The notes: generated by a model not told the origin, from the sequence alone. A DNA stretch of 64,000 nucleotides from Actinomycetota bacterium (GCA_020161015.1 JAIUOT010000040.1:1-64000); one strand, 5' to 3'; positions 16,333 to 25,700 are shown, numbered from the stretch's first letter. A program made the numbers and translations.

Positions 16333-17145
16333 CTAGGAGGCCTCCCACAGCCAGGTGTAGAACGCGAGCTTGCCGGGGTCGCGCGCGATCCCGTAGGCGG
16401 CGAGGAACACGTCCTCCCAGCCCTCGCCGAAGTTCCAGCCGAGGCTGAGCAGCGCCGGGGCCAGGTCGGCCCAGCGGTCGCCGACGCCGAGCTTGCCGAG
16501 GTCGACGTAGCCGGCGCAGCGGCCCGCGGCGTCCAGCAGGAAGTTCGGGCTGCACGCGTCGCCGTGGCAGACCACCGGATCCAGCTCCGGCCACGCGCGA
16601 CCCGGCATGTCGGTGCCGGGCTTGCGCGTCAGGCGGTAGGCGATCGAGTACTCCCACGCGCAGCCGTCCACCGGCACGGTGTCGTGGAAGCGGCGCAGGG
16701 CGCGTCCCAGCTCGGGCACCACCTCAGCCGCCCGGTCCGGCCAGTCCCCGAGCACGGCGGAGGCGCCGGGCAGCCCCTGCGTGCGCAGCCAGTGGTGACC
16801 GGTGGCGTCCACGCCGTGGTCGATGGGACGCGGTGCCGGCACGTGCGCACCGACCCACCGCAGCCGCGCCACCTCTGCGGCGGTGTCGAACTCCCAGTGC
16901 GGCGGCCCGTACTTCACGTACTCGGCGCCGCCGTCGACGGCCCAGGTCAGCCCGCCGATCTCGTTGCGCCACACCGGTTCGACCGGACGCCCCGCCGCGA
17001 GCCGGGCGACGACCTCCGGCACGCGCGCGTCGCCGAAGGCGAGGTGGGGGTTGAGGCCCGGCACGCCGGGGATCGCCACAGCGCGGGGCATCCGCCCGGC
17101 CGGCGACGACGCCGCGACACCCGCGCCCGCGGGTGGCTCCCCCAC
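16333..17145 (-). CDS. Aminoglycoside 3'-phosphotransferase-like kinase
   Basis: The 270-residue protein has the APH fold. WRNEIGGLTWAVDG and EYVKYGP correspond to the N-lobe with the ATP lysine. VVCHGDACSPNFLLD is the Brenner catalytic motif (HGD...N), and GYVDLGKLGVGDRWADLA carries the metal-binding DLG and the conserved DRW(A/Y)DLA of APH(3'). It could phosphorylate kanamycin-type drugs, but chromosomal actinobacterial members often have unknown natural substrates. The start is uncertain: GTG 17145 lies 15 bp after dprE2 without a good ribosome site, and ATG 17091 would give 252 residues. It is likely read through from dprE1-dprE2. Confidence 0.85.
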   Translation of the reverse strand: MGEPPAGAGVAASSPAGRMPRAVAIPGVPGLNPHLAFGDARVPEVVARLAAGRPVEPVWRNEIGGLTWAVDGGAEYVKYGPPHWEFDTAAEVARLRWVGAHVPAPRPIDHGVDATGHHWLRTQGLPGASAVLGDWPDRAAEVVPELGRALRRFHDTVPVDGCAWEYSIAYRLTRKPGTDMPGRAWPELDPVVCHGDACSPNFLLDAAGRCAGYVDLGKLGVGDRWADLAPALLSLGWNFGEGWEDVFLAAYGIARDPGKLAFYTWLWEAS

Positions 17146-17160
17146 CGCGCTCGCCGTCCG

Positions 17161-17922
17161 CTAGAGCGGCAGCAGCCGGAAGATCGGGCCGGGGATGTGC
17201 TTGAGGACCATCATCACGAACCGGAAGGCCGGCGGCACCCAGATCAGCTTCTCGCCCTTGCGGGCGGCGTCCACGACCTGGCGCGCGACGTCCTCCTTGT
17301 CGACGGTGAGCGGCGCGTCCTTCACGTGCGCAGACATGCGGGTGCGCACCTGGCCGGGACGCACCACCAGCACCTTGGGGCCGAAGGGGGCCAGCGTCTC
17401 GCCGAGCAGCCGGTAGAACCCGTCGAGGCCGGCCTTGGTGGAGCCGTAGACGAAGTTGCTGCGGCGCACGAGCTCTCCGGCGACGGTCGACATCGCGATG
17501 ATCTGGCCGTACCCCTGCGCCTTCATCTTCTGGCCCAGCAGCACGCCGACGCTCACCGCACCGGTGTAGTTCACCTGGGCGACGCGGACGGCGGCCGCCT
17601 GGTCCTGCCACAGCTGCTCGGCGTCACCCAGCAGGCCGAAGGCCACGATGGCCACGTCGATGTCGGCGATCCGCCAGGCGGCGTCGATCACGGCGGGGTG
17701 GCTGTCTGCGTCCATCGCGTCGAAGTCGAGGACGTCGACGGCAGCGGCGCCGCGCTCACGCAGGGAGGCCACGGTCGCCTCCCGCAGCTCGTCGCCGGGC
17801 TGGACGCCGAGCACCACCCGGACGGGCTGCCGGGACAGGTACTCGCCAACGATGGCCAGCCCGATCTCGGACGTGCCACCGAGCAGCAGCACGGTCTGGG
17901 GATTGCCGGTCGCGTCGATCAC
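17161..17922 (-). CDS. dprE2: Decaprenylphospho-ribose 2-epimerase subunit, NAD-dependent reductase
   Basis: The 253-residue SDR enzyme reduces the 2-keto intermediate made by DprE1 to decaprenylphospho-arabinose. The Rossmann glycine motif appears as [12 protein letters not shown], and the catalytic Ser-Tyr-Lys as [21 protein letters not shown]. The C-terminal tail [23 protein letters not shown] is hydrophobic, as in the mycobacterial protein, which has nearly the same length (254). It begins 22 bp after dprE1 with a GA-rich ribosome site, clearly one operon. Confidence 0.93.
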   Translation of the reverse strand: MIDATGNPQTVLLLGGTSEIGLAIVGEYLSRQPVRVVLGVQPGDELREATVASLRERGAAAVDVLDFDAMDADSHPAVIDAAWRIADIDVAIVAFGLLGDAEQLWQDQAAAVRVAQVNYTGAVSVGVLLGQKMKAQGYGQIIAMSTVAGELVRRSNFVYGSTKAGLDGFYRLLGETLAPFGPKVLVVRPGQVRTRMSAHVKDAPLTVDKEDVARQVVDAARKGEKLIWVPPAFRFVMMVLKHIPGPIFRLLPL

Positions 17923-17944
17923 GTGAATCTCTCTCTGTTGTGGA

Positions 17945-19378
17945 TCAGGCCAGCTCGAGCCGGCGGGCGAGGTCGGAGACGAACACGCCGTGCGGGTCGA
18001 TGCGCCGCCGGGTCGCGATCCACTCCCCGATCCGCGGGTACATGGCGTGGAAGGTCTCTGCCGTCGTGCGGGAGTCCTTGGCGGTGTAGAGCCGCCCGCC
18101 GAACTCGAGGACGCGGGCGTCGAGGCCGTGCAGGAACTCGTGCAGGCCCGCCTTGATCGGGAAGTCGACGCACACGTTCCAGCCCGCGATCGGGTAGCTC
18201 AGCGGGGCGGTGTTGCCCGGGCCGAACAGCTTGAACACGTTCAGGAACGAGTAGTGGCCGGACGCCTGGATGTCACGGATGAGCCGGGTGAACTCGCCGA
18301 CGGCTGCCGGCGGCACGACGAACTGGTACTGGAGGAAGCCGTGCGAGCCGTACGCCCGGTTCCACTCGCCGAACATGTCGAGCGGGTGGTAGAAGCCGGT
18401 GAGGCTCTGGATCTTGCCGGTGTAGTTGCCACTCTTGGCGTACCACAGCGAGCCGAGCAGCCCGAAGGTGAGCTTGTTCGCCAGGCCGTTGGGGAACACG
18501 TCCGGGAGGTCGAACAGGGGCTTGGCGTTGAACGCCAGCGGGTCGGCGGCCAGCTTGGGCGCCTTCTCCTTCAGCTGGTCGAGCGTGGCCAACGAGCCGC
18601 GCGACAGTGCGGCCCTTCCCAGCTTCGGCTCCGGGGAGATCGCGTCGAACCACGCACTGGAGTAGTCGTAGTCCGCCTCCGAGCCGTCGGAGTGGACGGC
18701 GATGGTCTCCTCCAGGTTGTGGGTGACGACGCCGTCGGCGATGAAGTAGGCGGTCTCGGTGCGGGTCATGTTCAGCACCACCCGCAGGATGATGCCGGTC
18801 AGCCCGACGCCGCCGACGGTGGCCCAGAACAGGCTCGCGTCCGGGTCGTCGGGGGAACCGTCCGGGGTGATGGTGAGGATGCGCCCGTCCGCCACCAGCA
18901 ACTGCATGGACGCGACGTGGTTGCCGAACGAGCCCGCGCTGTGGTGGTTCTTGCCGTGGACGTCGCAGCCGATCGCGCCGCCGACGGTCACCTGGCGGGT
19001 GCCGGGCAGCACGGGCACCCACAGCCCGAACGGCAGCGCGGCCCGCATGAGGTCGTCCAGGCTGACCCCGGCGTCCACGTCGACGGTCGCCGCGTCGGGG
19101 TCGATGGCGTGGATGCGGTTCAGCGGGGTCATGTCCACGACGATGCCGCCGGCATTCTGGGCGACGTCACCGTAGGACCGCCCGAGGCCGCGCGCGACGA
19201 TCCCGCGTCGCAGGTGGGACGGCGAATCGGCGTTGTGGTGGGCGACCGCGGCCACCGCCTCGGCGATCACCTCCGGATCCGGCGTCGAGAGCACCTGGGC
19301 CGTCGTCGGCGCGGTGCGTCCCCAGCCGGTCAGCCTGGTGGAGACGGTGGGCAGGTCGGGAGTCTGGAGAGCGCTCAT
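17945..19378 (-). CDS. dprE1: Decaprenylphosphoryl-beta-D-ribose 2-oxidase
   Basis: The 477-residue flavoenzyme oxidises decaprenylphosphoryl ribose at C2, the first step of epimerisation to the arabinose donor. The FAD-binding module (PCMH type) shows [16 protein letters not shown] and [25 protein letters not shown]. The substrate half ends with [23 protein letters not shown]; the cysteine there (Cys403) corresponds to Cys387 of the mycobacterial enzyme, the residue bound by benzothiazinones. Length and motifs match the family (about 460). A TAGTCT box lies 8 nt before the ATG. The gene is divergent from pgmB across 66 bp. Confidence 0.95.
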   Translation of the reverse strand: MSALQTPDLPTVSTRLTGWGRTAPTTAQVLSTPDPEVIAEAVAAVAHHNADSPSHLRRGIVARGLGRSYGDVAQNAGGIVVDMTPLNRIHAIDPDAATVDVDAGVSLDDLMRAALPFGLWVPVLPGTRQVTVGGAIGCDVHGKNHHSAGSFGNHVASMQLLVADGRILTITPDGSPDDPDASLFWATVGGVGLTGIILRVVLNMTRTETAYFIADGVVTHNLEETIAVHSDGSEADYDYSSAWFDAISPEPKLGRAALSRGSLATLDQLKEKAPKLAADPLAFNAKPLFDLPDVFPNGLANKLTFGLLGSLWYAKSGNYTGKIQSLTGFYHPLDMFGEWNRAYGSHGFLQYQFVVPPAAVGEFTRLIRDIQASGHYSFLNVFKLFGPGNTAPLSYPIAGWNVCVDFPIKAGLHEFLHGLDARVLEFGGRLYTAKDSRTTAETFHAMYPRIGEWIATRRRIDPHGVFVSDLARRLELA

Positions 19379-19386
19379 CGAGCCTC

Positions 19387-19392
19387 AGACTA
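19387..19392 (-). promoter_or_regulatory. -10 element (TAGTCT) of dprE1
   Basis: TAGTCT ends 8 nt before the ATG at 19378. Confidence 0.5.
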
Positions 19393-19430
19393 CTCGGCCG
19401 GAGGGCCCGCCACGCGCCGTGGCCGGGGAC

Positions 19431-19436
19431 TACGAT
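19431..19436 (+). promoter_or_regulatory. -10 element (TACGAT) of pgmB
   Basis: TACGAT ends 8 nt before the ATG at 19445. Confidence 0.55.
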
Positions 19437-19444
19437 CAGGCGCA

Positions 19445-20194
19445 ATGAGCGCTAACGAGACCCTGCGCGCCGTCTGCGACGCCGGCCTGTTCGACCTCGA
19501 CGGAGTCCTCACCCCCACCGCGACGGTCCACATGCTCGCCTGGTCGAGGATGTTCAACGCCTTCCTCTCCGACCGGGCAGCCCGGACGGGCGCGGACGCG
19601 TCCACCCGGGCCTACACCGACGAGGACTACTTCGCCCACGTCGACGGCAAGCCCCGCTACGACGGGGTGCGCGACTTCCTCGCCTCCCGCGGCATCGTGA
19701 TCCCCGACGGCGACCCGGCCGACCCCCCGGAGGCCGACACCGTCTGCGGGCTGGGCAACCGCAAGAACACCTTCTTCGCACGGGTGCTGACCGAGGACGG
19801 GGTGGCGCCCTACCCCGGCTCGGTGCTCCTGCTCGACCACCTCGCCGCCCTCGGGGTGCCGCTGGCGGTGGTGTCGTCGTCGCAGAACGCCGAGGCCGTG
19901 CTGGCCGCTGCCGGCCTCCGCGATCGCTTCGCCCTCGTCGTGGACGGACGGGTGGCCCGTGCGCGCGGGCTGGCCGGCAAGCCGTCCCCGGCCACCTACA
20001 CGTGGGCGGCCGAGACCCTCGGCGTCCCCCGGGAACGGGCCGTCGTCTTCGAGGACGCGGTTTCCGGGGTCGCCGCCGGGCGGGCGGGCGGCTTCGGGCT
20101 CGTTGTCGGCGTCGACCGCGGCGTGGGCGCGGACGAGCTGCGCGCCCATGGGGCCGACCTCGTCGTCTCCGACCTCTCGGAGCTCCTCCCGTGA
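19445..20194 (+). CDS. pgmB: HAD hydrolase, beta-phosphoglucomutase type
   Basis: The 249-residue HAD protein has the nucleophile motif LFDLDGVLTPT (Asp nucleophile and Asp+2 acid/base). A helical cap follows, containing YFAHVDGKPRYDGV, the GKPRxxG motif seen in beta-PGM-type enzymes. Motif II is VVSSSQNAEAVLAAAG, the Lys is in GKPSPATYTWAAE, and the acidic motif is VVFEDAVSGVAAG. It should turn beta-glucose-1-phosphate into glucose-6-phosphate. The overlap of its stop with the start of a GH65 phosphorylase gene gives strong pathway support, since GH65 enzymes release beta-glucose-1-phosphate. Confidence 0.9.
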   Translation: MSANETLRAVCDAGLFDLDGVLTPTATVHMLAWSRMFNAFLSDRAARTGADASTRAYTDEDYFAHVDGKPRYDGVRDFLASRGIVIPDGDPADPPEADTVCGLGNRKNTFFARVLTEDGVAPYPGSVLLLDHLAALGVPLAVVSSSQNAEAVLAAAGLRDRFALVVDGRVARARGLAGKPSPATYTWAAETLGVPRERAVVFEDAVSGVAAGRAGGFGLVVGVDRGVGADELRAHGADLVVSDLSELLP

Positions 20195-22686
20195 GGGCGC
20201 CGGCCTCGGACCCGGTCGACCGCACCCGGTTCCCCGTCGAGGAGTGGGGGCTCACCGAGGTCCGCTACGACACCGCCCACCTGGGCCAGCGCGAGACCGT
20301 CTTCGCCGTGGGCAACGGCTACCTCGGGCTGCGCGGCAACAACGAGGAGGGCAACGCCGAGGCCCACGCGCACGGCACGTTCGTGAACGGCTTCCACGAG
20401 ACCTGGGACATCCGCCACGCCGAGGACGCGTTCGCGTTCGCCAAGACCGGGCAGACGATCGTCAACGTCCCCGACACCAAGACCATCGCGATCACCGTGG
20501 ACGGCGAGCCGCTGCGGCTGTCCAGCCCCGGCGTCGCGTCGTTCCGGCGGAGCATCGACTTCCGTGAGGGCGTCCTGCGCCGCGACGTCACCTGGCACAC
20601 CGCGTCCGGCCGGCGGGTGGCCGTCCGGTCCAGCCGGATGGTGTCGTTCAGCCGACGCAACCTCGCGCTGATGACCTACGAGGTGACCGTGCTCGACGGC
20701 CCGGCGGAGGTGGTGATCACCTCCGACGTCCGTAACCGGCAGGACGAGGTGCCCGAGGGCTCCGCGGCGTCCGTCGGGTTCGACCCGCGGCGCTCGGCCC
20801 AGTTCGAGAACCGGGTGCTGCTCTCGCAGCTGGTGCGCGATGAGCACGGGCGGATGGCGCTGGCCTACCGGGCCGCCCATTCCGGGCTCGGCCTGGCCGT
20901 CTGCGTCGACCACGAACTGTTCACCGACGACCCGGTGACCACGGAGACGCGGATGACCGCCGACTTGGGCCGGCGCACCTACCGGATCGCGGCGAGCGAG
21001 GGCCGGCCGATCCTTCTGGTGAAGTGGGTGGCCTACCACGACGGCGGCGCGGACGCCGACGCCGAGGACCTCGTGGGGCTGGCGCGGCTGACCATCGACG
21101 ACGCGCAGGCCGTGGGCCGCGAGGTGCTGGCGGCGGAGCAGCGCGACTGGCTGGCCGGCTACTGGGCGAACGCGGACGTGGAGATCGACGGCCGGCCCGA
21201 GCTGCAGCAGGCCGTCCGGTGGTGCCTGTTCCAGCTCGCGCAGGCCGCCGGACGGACGGACGGCGGCGGCATCGGCGCCAAGGGGGTGTCGGGCTCTGGC
21301 TACCAGGGCCACTACTTCTGGGACACCGAGGTGTACCTGGTGCCCTTCTTCGCCCACACCAACCCCGGGCTCGCGCGGCGGGCCCTGCGGTTCCGCATCT
21401 CGATGCTGGACGCCGCCCGCGACCGGGCGGCGGAGATGGCCCAGCGTGGCGCGCTGTTCCCGTGGCGGACGATCAACGGCCAGGAGGCGTCCGCCTACTA
21501 CGCCGCGGGTACCGCGCAGTACCACATCGACGCCGACATCGCCTGGGCGATGTGCAAGTACGCCGACGTCTGCGGCGACCCCGGCTTCCTCACCGGCGAG
21601 GCGCTGCCGGTGCTGGTCGAGACCGCGCGGCTGTGGGTCGACCTGGGCTTCTTCCGCGGGCCCGAGCGCAGCTTCCACATCCACTCGGTGACCGGCCCGG
21701 ACGAGTACAGCGCCGTGGTGAACAACAACCTCTACACCAACCTCATGGCACGGGCGAACCTGCGCCGGGCGGCGGCGGCCGTCCGCGAGCTCGCCGCGGG
21801 CGACCCCGACGGGTTCGCCGCGATCGCCGGGGACCTGCGGCTCGAGCTGTCCGAGGTGGACGTGTGGGAGGCGGCCGCCGAGGCCATGACGATCCCCTAC
21901 GACGAGGGGTTCGGCGTGCACCCCCAGGATGAGGACTTCCTCAAGCGCGAGGTGTGGGACCTCGCCCACACACCTGAGGAGAACACGCCGCTGCTGCTGC
22001 ACTACCACCCGCTGGTGATCTACCGCTTCCAGGTGCTGAAGCAGGCCGACGCGATCCTGGCGCTGTTCCTGGCCGGCGACGCGTTCACCGCCGCCCAGAA
22101 GCGCGCCGACTACGAGTACTACGACCCGATCACCACCGGCGACTCGACGCTGTCCGCGGTGGTGCAGTCGATCATCGCCGCAGAGGTCGGCTACCAGGAG
22201 CGGGCCCTGGGGTCGTGCATGGAGGGGATCTTCGTCGACCTCGCCGACCTGCACCACAACACCGGTGACGGCGTGCACATCGCCTCCGCGGGCGGGGTGT
22301 GGAATGCCCTGGTCTACGGCTTCGGCGGCCTGCGCGACCACTCCGGACGGATCAGCCTCGACCCGCGCCTGCCGGCCGGGTGGAAGGCCCTGCGCTTCGG
22401 GTTCGGACTGTCCGGCTCCCGGGTGCAGGCCGAGCTGACCGCGTCCGAGCTCGTGCTCACCCTGCTCGACGGTCCCGGCGGGACGCTCACCGTGCGCGGC
22501 GAGCCGGTGAGCCTCACCGGGCGCGCGTCCGTCCGGGTGGCCCTGGACGGGCAGGGCCCGCTGATGCCCACGATCACCGGCTCGGTGCCGCTGCTGCACG
22601 GGCGTCCGGCCACCCCGGAAGAGCTCACCGTTGGCCTGCCCACCGGCAGCACCACCCTCAGTCCCCAGCAGGTGCCGGACAGCTGA
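20191..22686 (+). CDS. GH65 disaccharide phosphorylase (maltose/trehalose/kojibiose type)
   Basis: The 831-residue protein has the full GH65 layout: an N-terminal beta-sandwich (TVFAVGNGYLGLRGNNEEG), a linker, the (alpha/alpha)6 barrel, and a C-terminal beta-sheet domain with the GVWNALVYGFGGLRD segment. The barrel contains GYQGHYFWDTEVYLVPFF and the general acid Glu505 in VTGPDEYSAVVNNN. Such enzymes split an alpha-glucobiose with phosphate to glucose and beta-glucose-1-phosphate, which PgmB then converts. Which disaccharide (maltose, trehalose, kojibiose, nigerose) cannot be told from sequence inspection alone. GTG 20191 overlaps the pgmB stop by 4 bp; the longer frame upstream lies inside pgmB. 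Confidence 0.92.
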   Translation: MRAPASDPVDRTRFPVEEWGLTEVRYDTAHLGQRETVFAVGNGYLGLRGNNEEGNAEAHAHGTFVNGFHETWDIRHAEDAFAFAKTGQTIVNVPDTKTIAITVDGEPLRLSSPGVASFRRSIDFREGVLRRDVTWHTASGRRVAVRSSRMVSFSRRNLALMTYEVTVLDGPAEVVITSDVRNRQDEVPEGSAASVGFDPRRSAQFENRVLLSQLVRDEHGRMALAYRAAHSGLGLAVCVDHELFTDDPVTTETRMTADLGRRTYRIAASEGRPILLVKWVAYHDGGADADAEDLVGLARLTIDDAQAVGREVLAAEQRDWLAGYWANADVEIDGRPELQQAVRWCLFQLAQAAGRTDGGGIGAKGVSGSGYQGHYFWDTEVYLVPFFAHTNPGLARRALRFRISMLDAARDRAAEMAQRGALFPWRTINGQEASAYYAAGTAQYHIDADIAWAMCKYADVCGDPGFLTGEALPVLVETARLWVDLGFFRGPERSFHIHSVTGPDEYSAVVNNNLYTNLMARANLRRAAAAVRELAAGDPDGFAAIAGDLRLELSEVDVWEAAAEAMTIPYDEGFGVHPQDEDFLKREVWDLAHTPEENTPLLLHYHPLVIYRFQVLKQADAILALFLAGDAFTAAQKRADYEYYDPITTGDSTLSAVVQSIIAAEVGYQERALGSCMEGIFVDLADLHHNTGDGVHIASAGGVWNALVYGFGGLRDHSGRISLDPRLPAGWKALRFGFGLSGSRVQAELTASELVLTLLDGPGGTLTVRGEPVSLTGRASVRVALDGQGPLMPTITGSVPLLHGRPATPEELTVGLPTGSTTLSPQQVPDS

Positions 22687-22689
22687 GGG

Positions 22690-22710
22690 CGGCGCGCCTA
22701 CGGCGCGCCG
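22690..22710. terminator. Hairpin between convergent GH65 and glnE genes
   Basis: A 9-bp stem CGGCGCGCC / GGCGCGCCG with a 3-nt loop sits between the two stops, overlapping the last codons of glnE. It could terminate both directions. Confidence 0.55.
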
Positions 22711-25676
22711 GGAGGGTCGCCCGCGCCCCAGAAGACGCGGTCCATCACCTGGCGGGCCAGGCGGGTGCGCTTGCGGTAGTCCTCGACCAGCAGGGACGAC
22801 TCGCCCTTCGCGTAGCCGAGCACCTGGGCCACGGCCGCGAGCTCGCGCACGTCGGTCGGCAGGCTGTCGCCGGGACGGCCGCGCAGCAACGTGATGGCGT
22901 TGCGGATCCGGCTGGCGAGCAGCCACGCGTCCCGCAGCGCCGTCGCGTCCGGCTCGTCGAGCAGGCCCGCGGCCACGGTGGCGTCCAGCGTCTCCAGGGT
23001 CCCTGTGGTGCGCAGCCGGCGGTCGCCGGCGGCGTGGTGCAGCTGGAGCAGCTGGACGACCCACTCGACGTCGGACAGCCCGCCCGGGCCGAGTTTCACG
23101 TGGCGGCCCGGGTCGCCGCCGCGGGGCAGTCGTTCGGCCTCCATCCGGGCCTTGAGCTTGCGGATCTCGTGCACCTGCTGGTGGCTGAGCCCGCCGCTGG
23201 GGTAGCGGAGCGGGGCGATCGCGGACAGCAGTTCCGCCCCGAGCGCCCGGTCGCCGGCCCCCACGTCGGCGCGGAGCAGGGCCTGCGCCTCCCAGGTGGA
23301 GGACCACCGCTCGTAGTAGGCGCGGTAGGACGCCAGGCTGCGCACCATCGCTCCGCCCTTGCCCTCCGGGCGCAGGTCGATGTCGACCTCAAGGGCGGGG
23401 TCCGGCCCGGGCTTGGCGAGCATCGCGCGCAGCCTGCTGACCACGGTGACGGCGTTCCCGGTGGCGTCCGGGTCGTCGCTGTCGGCGACGACGAACATCG
23501 CGTCGGCGTCCGAGGCGTAGGACAGCTCTCCCCCGCCCCAGCGGCCCATCGCGATCACGGCGATCGGGGGCACCCGCACGCCGCGCGCGGCCACCTCCAG
23601 TGCCGCGTCCAGCGTGGCACCCGCGAGGTCGGAGAGCGCCCGTCCGAGCGCGGGAATGTCGAGCTGGCCCAGCAGATCGGCCATCGCCAGCCGCAGCAGC
23701 TCGCTGCGCCGGGACGCCCGCACGGCCGCGATCGCGCCCTCCGGGGAGTCGTGGCGGCGCAGCGCCGTCCGCATCTCGGCGAGCACCTCCTCGGCCGGAC
23801 GCGGGCGCAGCCCGTCGGTGTCCCCCAGCAGCGCGGCGTTCTGCGGCGCCCGCAGCAGCAGGTCGACCGCGTACCGCGAGGACGCCAGGATCCGGGCCAG
23901 GTGCTCGGCCATGGCGTCGCCGTCCCGCAGCGCCCGGAGGTACCACGGTGTACTACCGAGCGCCTCGGACACCTGGCGGAACGCCAGCAGCCCGTGGTCG
24001 GGGTTGGGCCCGGCGGTGAACCAGGTGAGCATCGCCGGGAGCAGCTGCCGCTGGATCTCCGCCTGGCGTGTCATGCCGTGGCTGAGGGCCTCGATGTGGC
24101 GCAGCGCGGCCCGGGGATCGCCGTAGCCCAGCGCCCGCAGGCGGGTCTCCGCGGCTTCCGGGGTCAGGCGCACCTCCGCGGACGGGATGCGGGCGACGGT
24201 CTCCAGCAGCGGGGAGTAGAACAGCCGCTGGTGCAGCGTGAGCACCCGGCGCGCGGTGGAGCGCCACAGGTGCATCAGCTCGCGGGGCTCCGGCAGCCCG
24301 ATCGCCCGGGCCAGCCACCGCTGGCTCTTCTCGTCCTCCGGCATGAGGTGGGTACGGCGGAGCCGGTACAGCTGGACGCGGTGCTCGAGCAGCCGCTGCA
24401 GCCGGTAGGCGGTGCCGAGGTCGTACCCGTCCCCGCGTCCGACGTACCCGTAGTCGACGAGCGCGGCCAGCGCCTCGAAGGTGCCGCGCAGGCGCAGCCG
24501 CTCGTCCGAACGGCCGTGCACGAGCTGGAGCAGCTGCACGCTGAACTCCACGTCGCGCAGGCCGCCGGCGCCCAGCTTGATCTCCGTGCTGGCCTCCTTG
24601 GCCGGCAGCAGCGAGATCACCCGCCGGCGCATGGCCTGCACCTCGCCGACGAACTGGTCGTTGTCCGCCACCCGCCAGACCATCGGCCACACCATGTCGA
24701 CGAACTCGCCGGCCAGGGCCAGGTCGCCGGCCATCGGCCGCGCCTTCAGCATCGCCTGGAACTCCCAGTTCTTCGCCCACTTCTCGTAGTAGGCGCGATG
24801 CGAGGCCAGGGTCCGGACCAGCGGGCCGGCCTTGCCCTCCGGGCGCAGTGCGGCGTCGATCTGCCAGATCGTGCCGGCGGCGGTGTGGGCGGAGCACACC
24901 CGGGTGAGCGCGCTCGCCAGGCGGGTGGCCACGGAGACGGCGTCCTGGGCGGTGCACACCGGCTCCCCGTCGGCGTCCAGGGCCGGTTCGGCGAGGTAGA
25001 GGACGTCGACGTCGCTGACGTAGTTCAGCTCGCCGGCCCCGGTCTTGCCGAGAGCGATGATGCCGAGGCGGCACTTCTCCCAGCCGGGCACCTCGCCGCG
25101 GGCGAGGGCGAGGGCGGTCTCGACCGTGGCGTCGGCCAGGTCGGCGAGCTCCCCGGCCACCTCGGGCAGTTCGCCCAGCGGGTCGGCGGCGGTGAGGTCG
25201 CGCCCGGCGATGCGCAGCAGTGCCCTGCGGTACGCGCGGCGCAGGTCGTCCGACCGTCCCTTCTCCGCGGACGGGGCGTCGGCGCCGGGGTCGGCGCCCA
25301 CCGCGGTGAGGAGCTCCGCCCGCAGGTCGGCCGCCGGTCGCCGCTCGACGCTGCCGGCGAGCGCGTTCACGTCGTCGGGGTGCGTGCCGAGGTGCTGGTT
25401 CAGCGCGACGCTCGCGCCGAGCACGGCGATCAGCCGCCGGGCGAACGCGGGGTTCTCCGCCAGCTCCCCGAACAGGCCGGGCCGCGCCCGGGTGAGCTGG
25501 TCGAAGCCCGCCAGCGCGAGGTCGGGGTCTGCGGTGCGCTGCAGCTCGCCGAGCGCGAGGTCGACCTGGCCGGGCGCGGCCAGCTCCTGCCAGCCCTCCA
25601 CCATCGTCGCGACGGCCGCCGCGTCCGCGAACCCGAGGCGGGCGAGGCGGGCGGACTGGCTGTCGATGCGCGTCAC
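22698..25676 (-). CDS. glnE: Glutamine synthetase adenylyltransferase/deadenylase
   Basis: This bifunctional enzyme attaches AMP to, and removes it from, glutamine synthetase, tuning GlnA1 to nitrogen supply. The 992 residues match actinobacterial GlnE (about 990-1000). The N-terminal nucleotidyltransferase domain shows GAGELNYVSDVDVLYLAE near residue 215 (deadenylase). The C-terminal one shows GGGELSYASDADAMFVV near residue 715 (adenylylase). Each is followed by a helical HRxxYEKW-type region (SHRAYYEKWAKNWEFQA, SYRAYYERWSSTWEAQA). Start GTG 25676 is chosen because a TAGCAT box lies 7 nt upstream; the much longer open frame upstream runs through the neighbouring genes. Confidence 0.96.
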   Translation of the reverse strand: MTRIDSQSARLARLGFADAAAVATMVEGWQELAAPGQVDLALGELQRTADPDLALAGFDQLTRARPGLFGELAENPAFARRLIAVLGASVALNQHLGTHPDDVNALAGSVERRPAADLRAELLTAVGADPGADAPSAEKGRSDDLRRAYRRALLRIAGRDLTAADPLGELPEVAGELADLADATVETALALARGEVPGWEKCRLGIIALGKTGAGELNYVSDVDVLYLAEPALDADGEPVCTAQDAVSVATRLASALTRVCSAHTAAGTIWQIDAALRPEGKAGPLVRTLASHRAYYEKWAKNWEFQAMLKARPMAGDLALAGEFVDMVWPMVWRVADNDQFVGEVQAMRRRVISLLPAKEASTEIKLGAGGLRDVEFSVQLLQLVHGRSDERLRLRGTFEALAALVDYGYVGRGDGYDLGTAYRLQRLLEHRVQLYRLRRTHLMPEDEKSQRWLARAIGLPEPRELMHLWRSTARRVLTLHQRLFYSPLLETVARIPSAEVRLTPEAAETRLRALGYGDPRAALRHIEALSHGMTRQAEIQRQLLPAMLTWFTAGPNPDHGLLAFRQVSEALGSTPWYLRALRDGDAMAEHLARILASSRYAVDLLLRAPQNAALLGDTDGLRPRPAEEVLAEMRTALRRHDSPEGAIAAVRASRRSELLRLAMADLLGQLDIPALGRALSDLAGATLDAALEVAARGVRVPPIAVIAMGRWGGGELSYASDADAMFVVADSDDPDATGNAVTVVSRLRAMLAKPGPDPALEVDIDLRPEGKGGAMVRSLASYRAYYERWSSTWEAQALLRADVGAGDRALGAELLSAIAPLRYPSGGLSHQQVHEIRKLKARMEAERLPRGGDPGRHVKLGPGGLSDVEWVVQLLQLHHAAGDRRLRTTGTLETLDATVAAGLLDEPDATALRDAWLLASRIRNAITLLRGRPGDSLPTDVRELAAVAQVLGYAKGESSLLVEDYRKRTRLARQVMDRVFWGAGDPPGAP

Positions 25677-25683
25677 GCTCGCG

Positions 25684-25693
25684 ATGCTAGCGT
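25684..25693. promoter_or_regulatory. Overlapping divergent -10 elements (glnE / SCP-like gene)
   Basis: On the minus strand TAGCAT (25689-25684) lies 7 nt before GTG 25676 of glnE. On the plus strand TAGCGT (25688-25693) lies 7 nt before GTG 25701. The two boxes share the CTAG centre, so a single melted region could serve both directions. Only 24 bp separate the start codons. Confidence 0.65.
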
Positions 25694-25700
25694 CTGGCAC

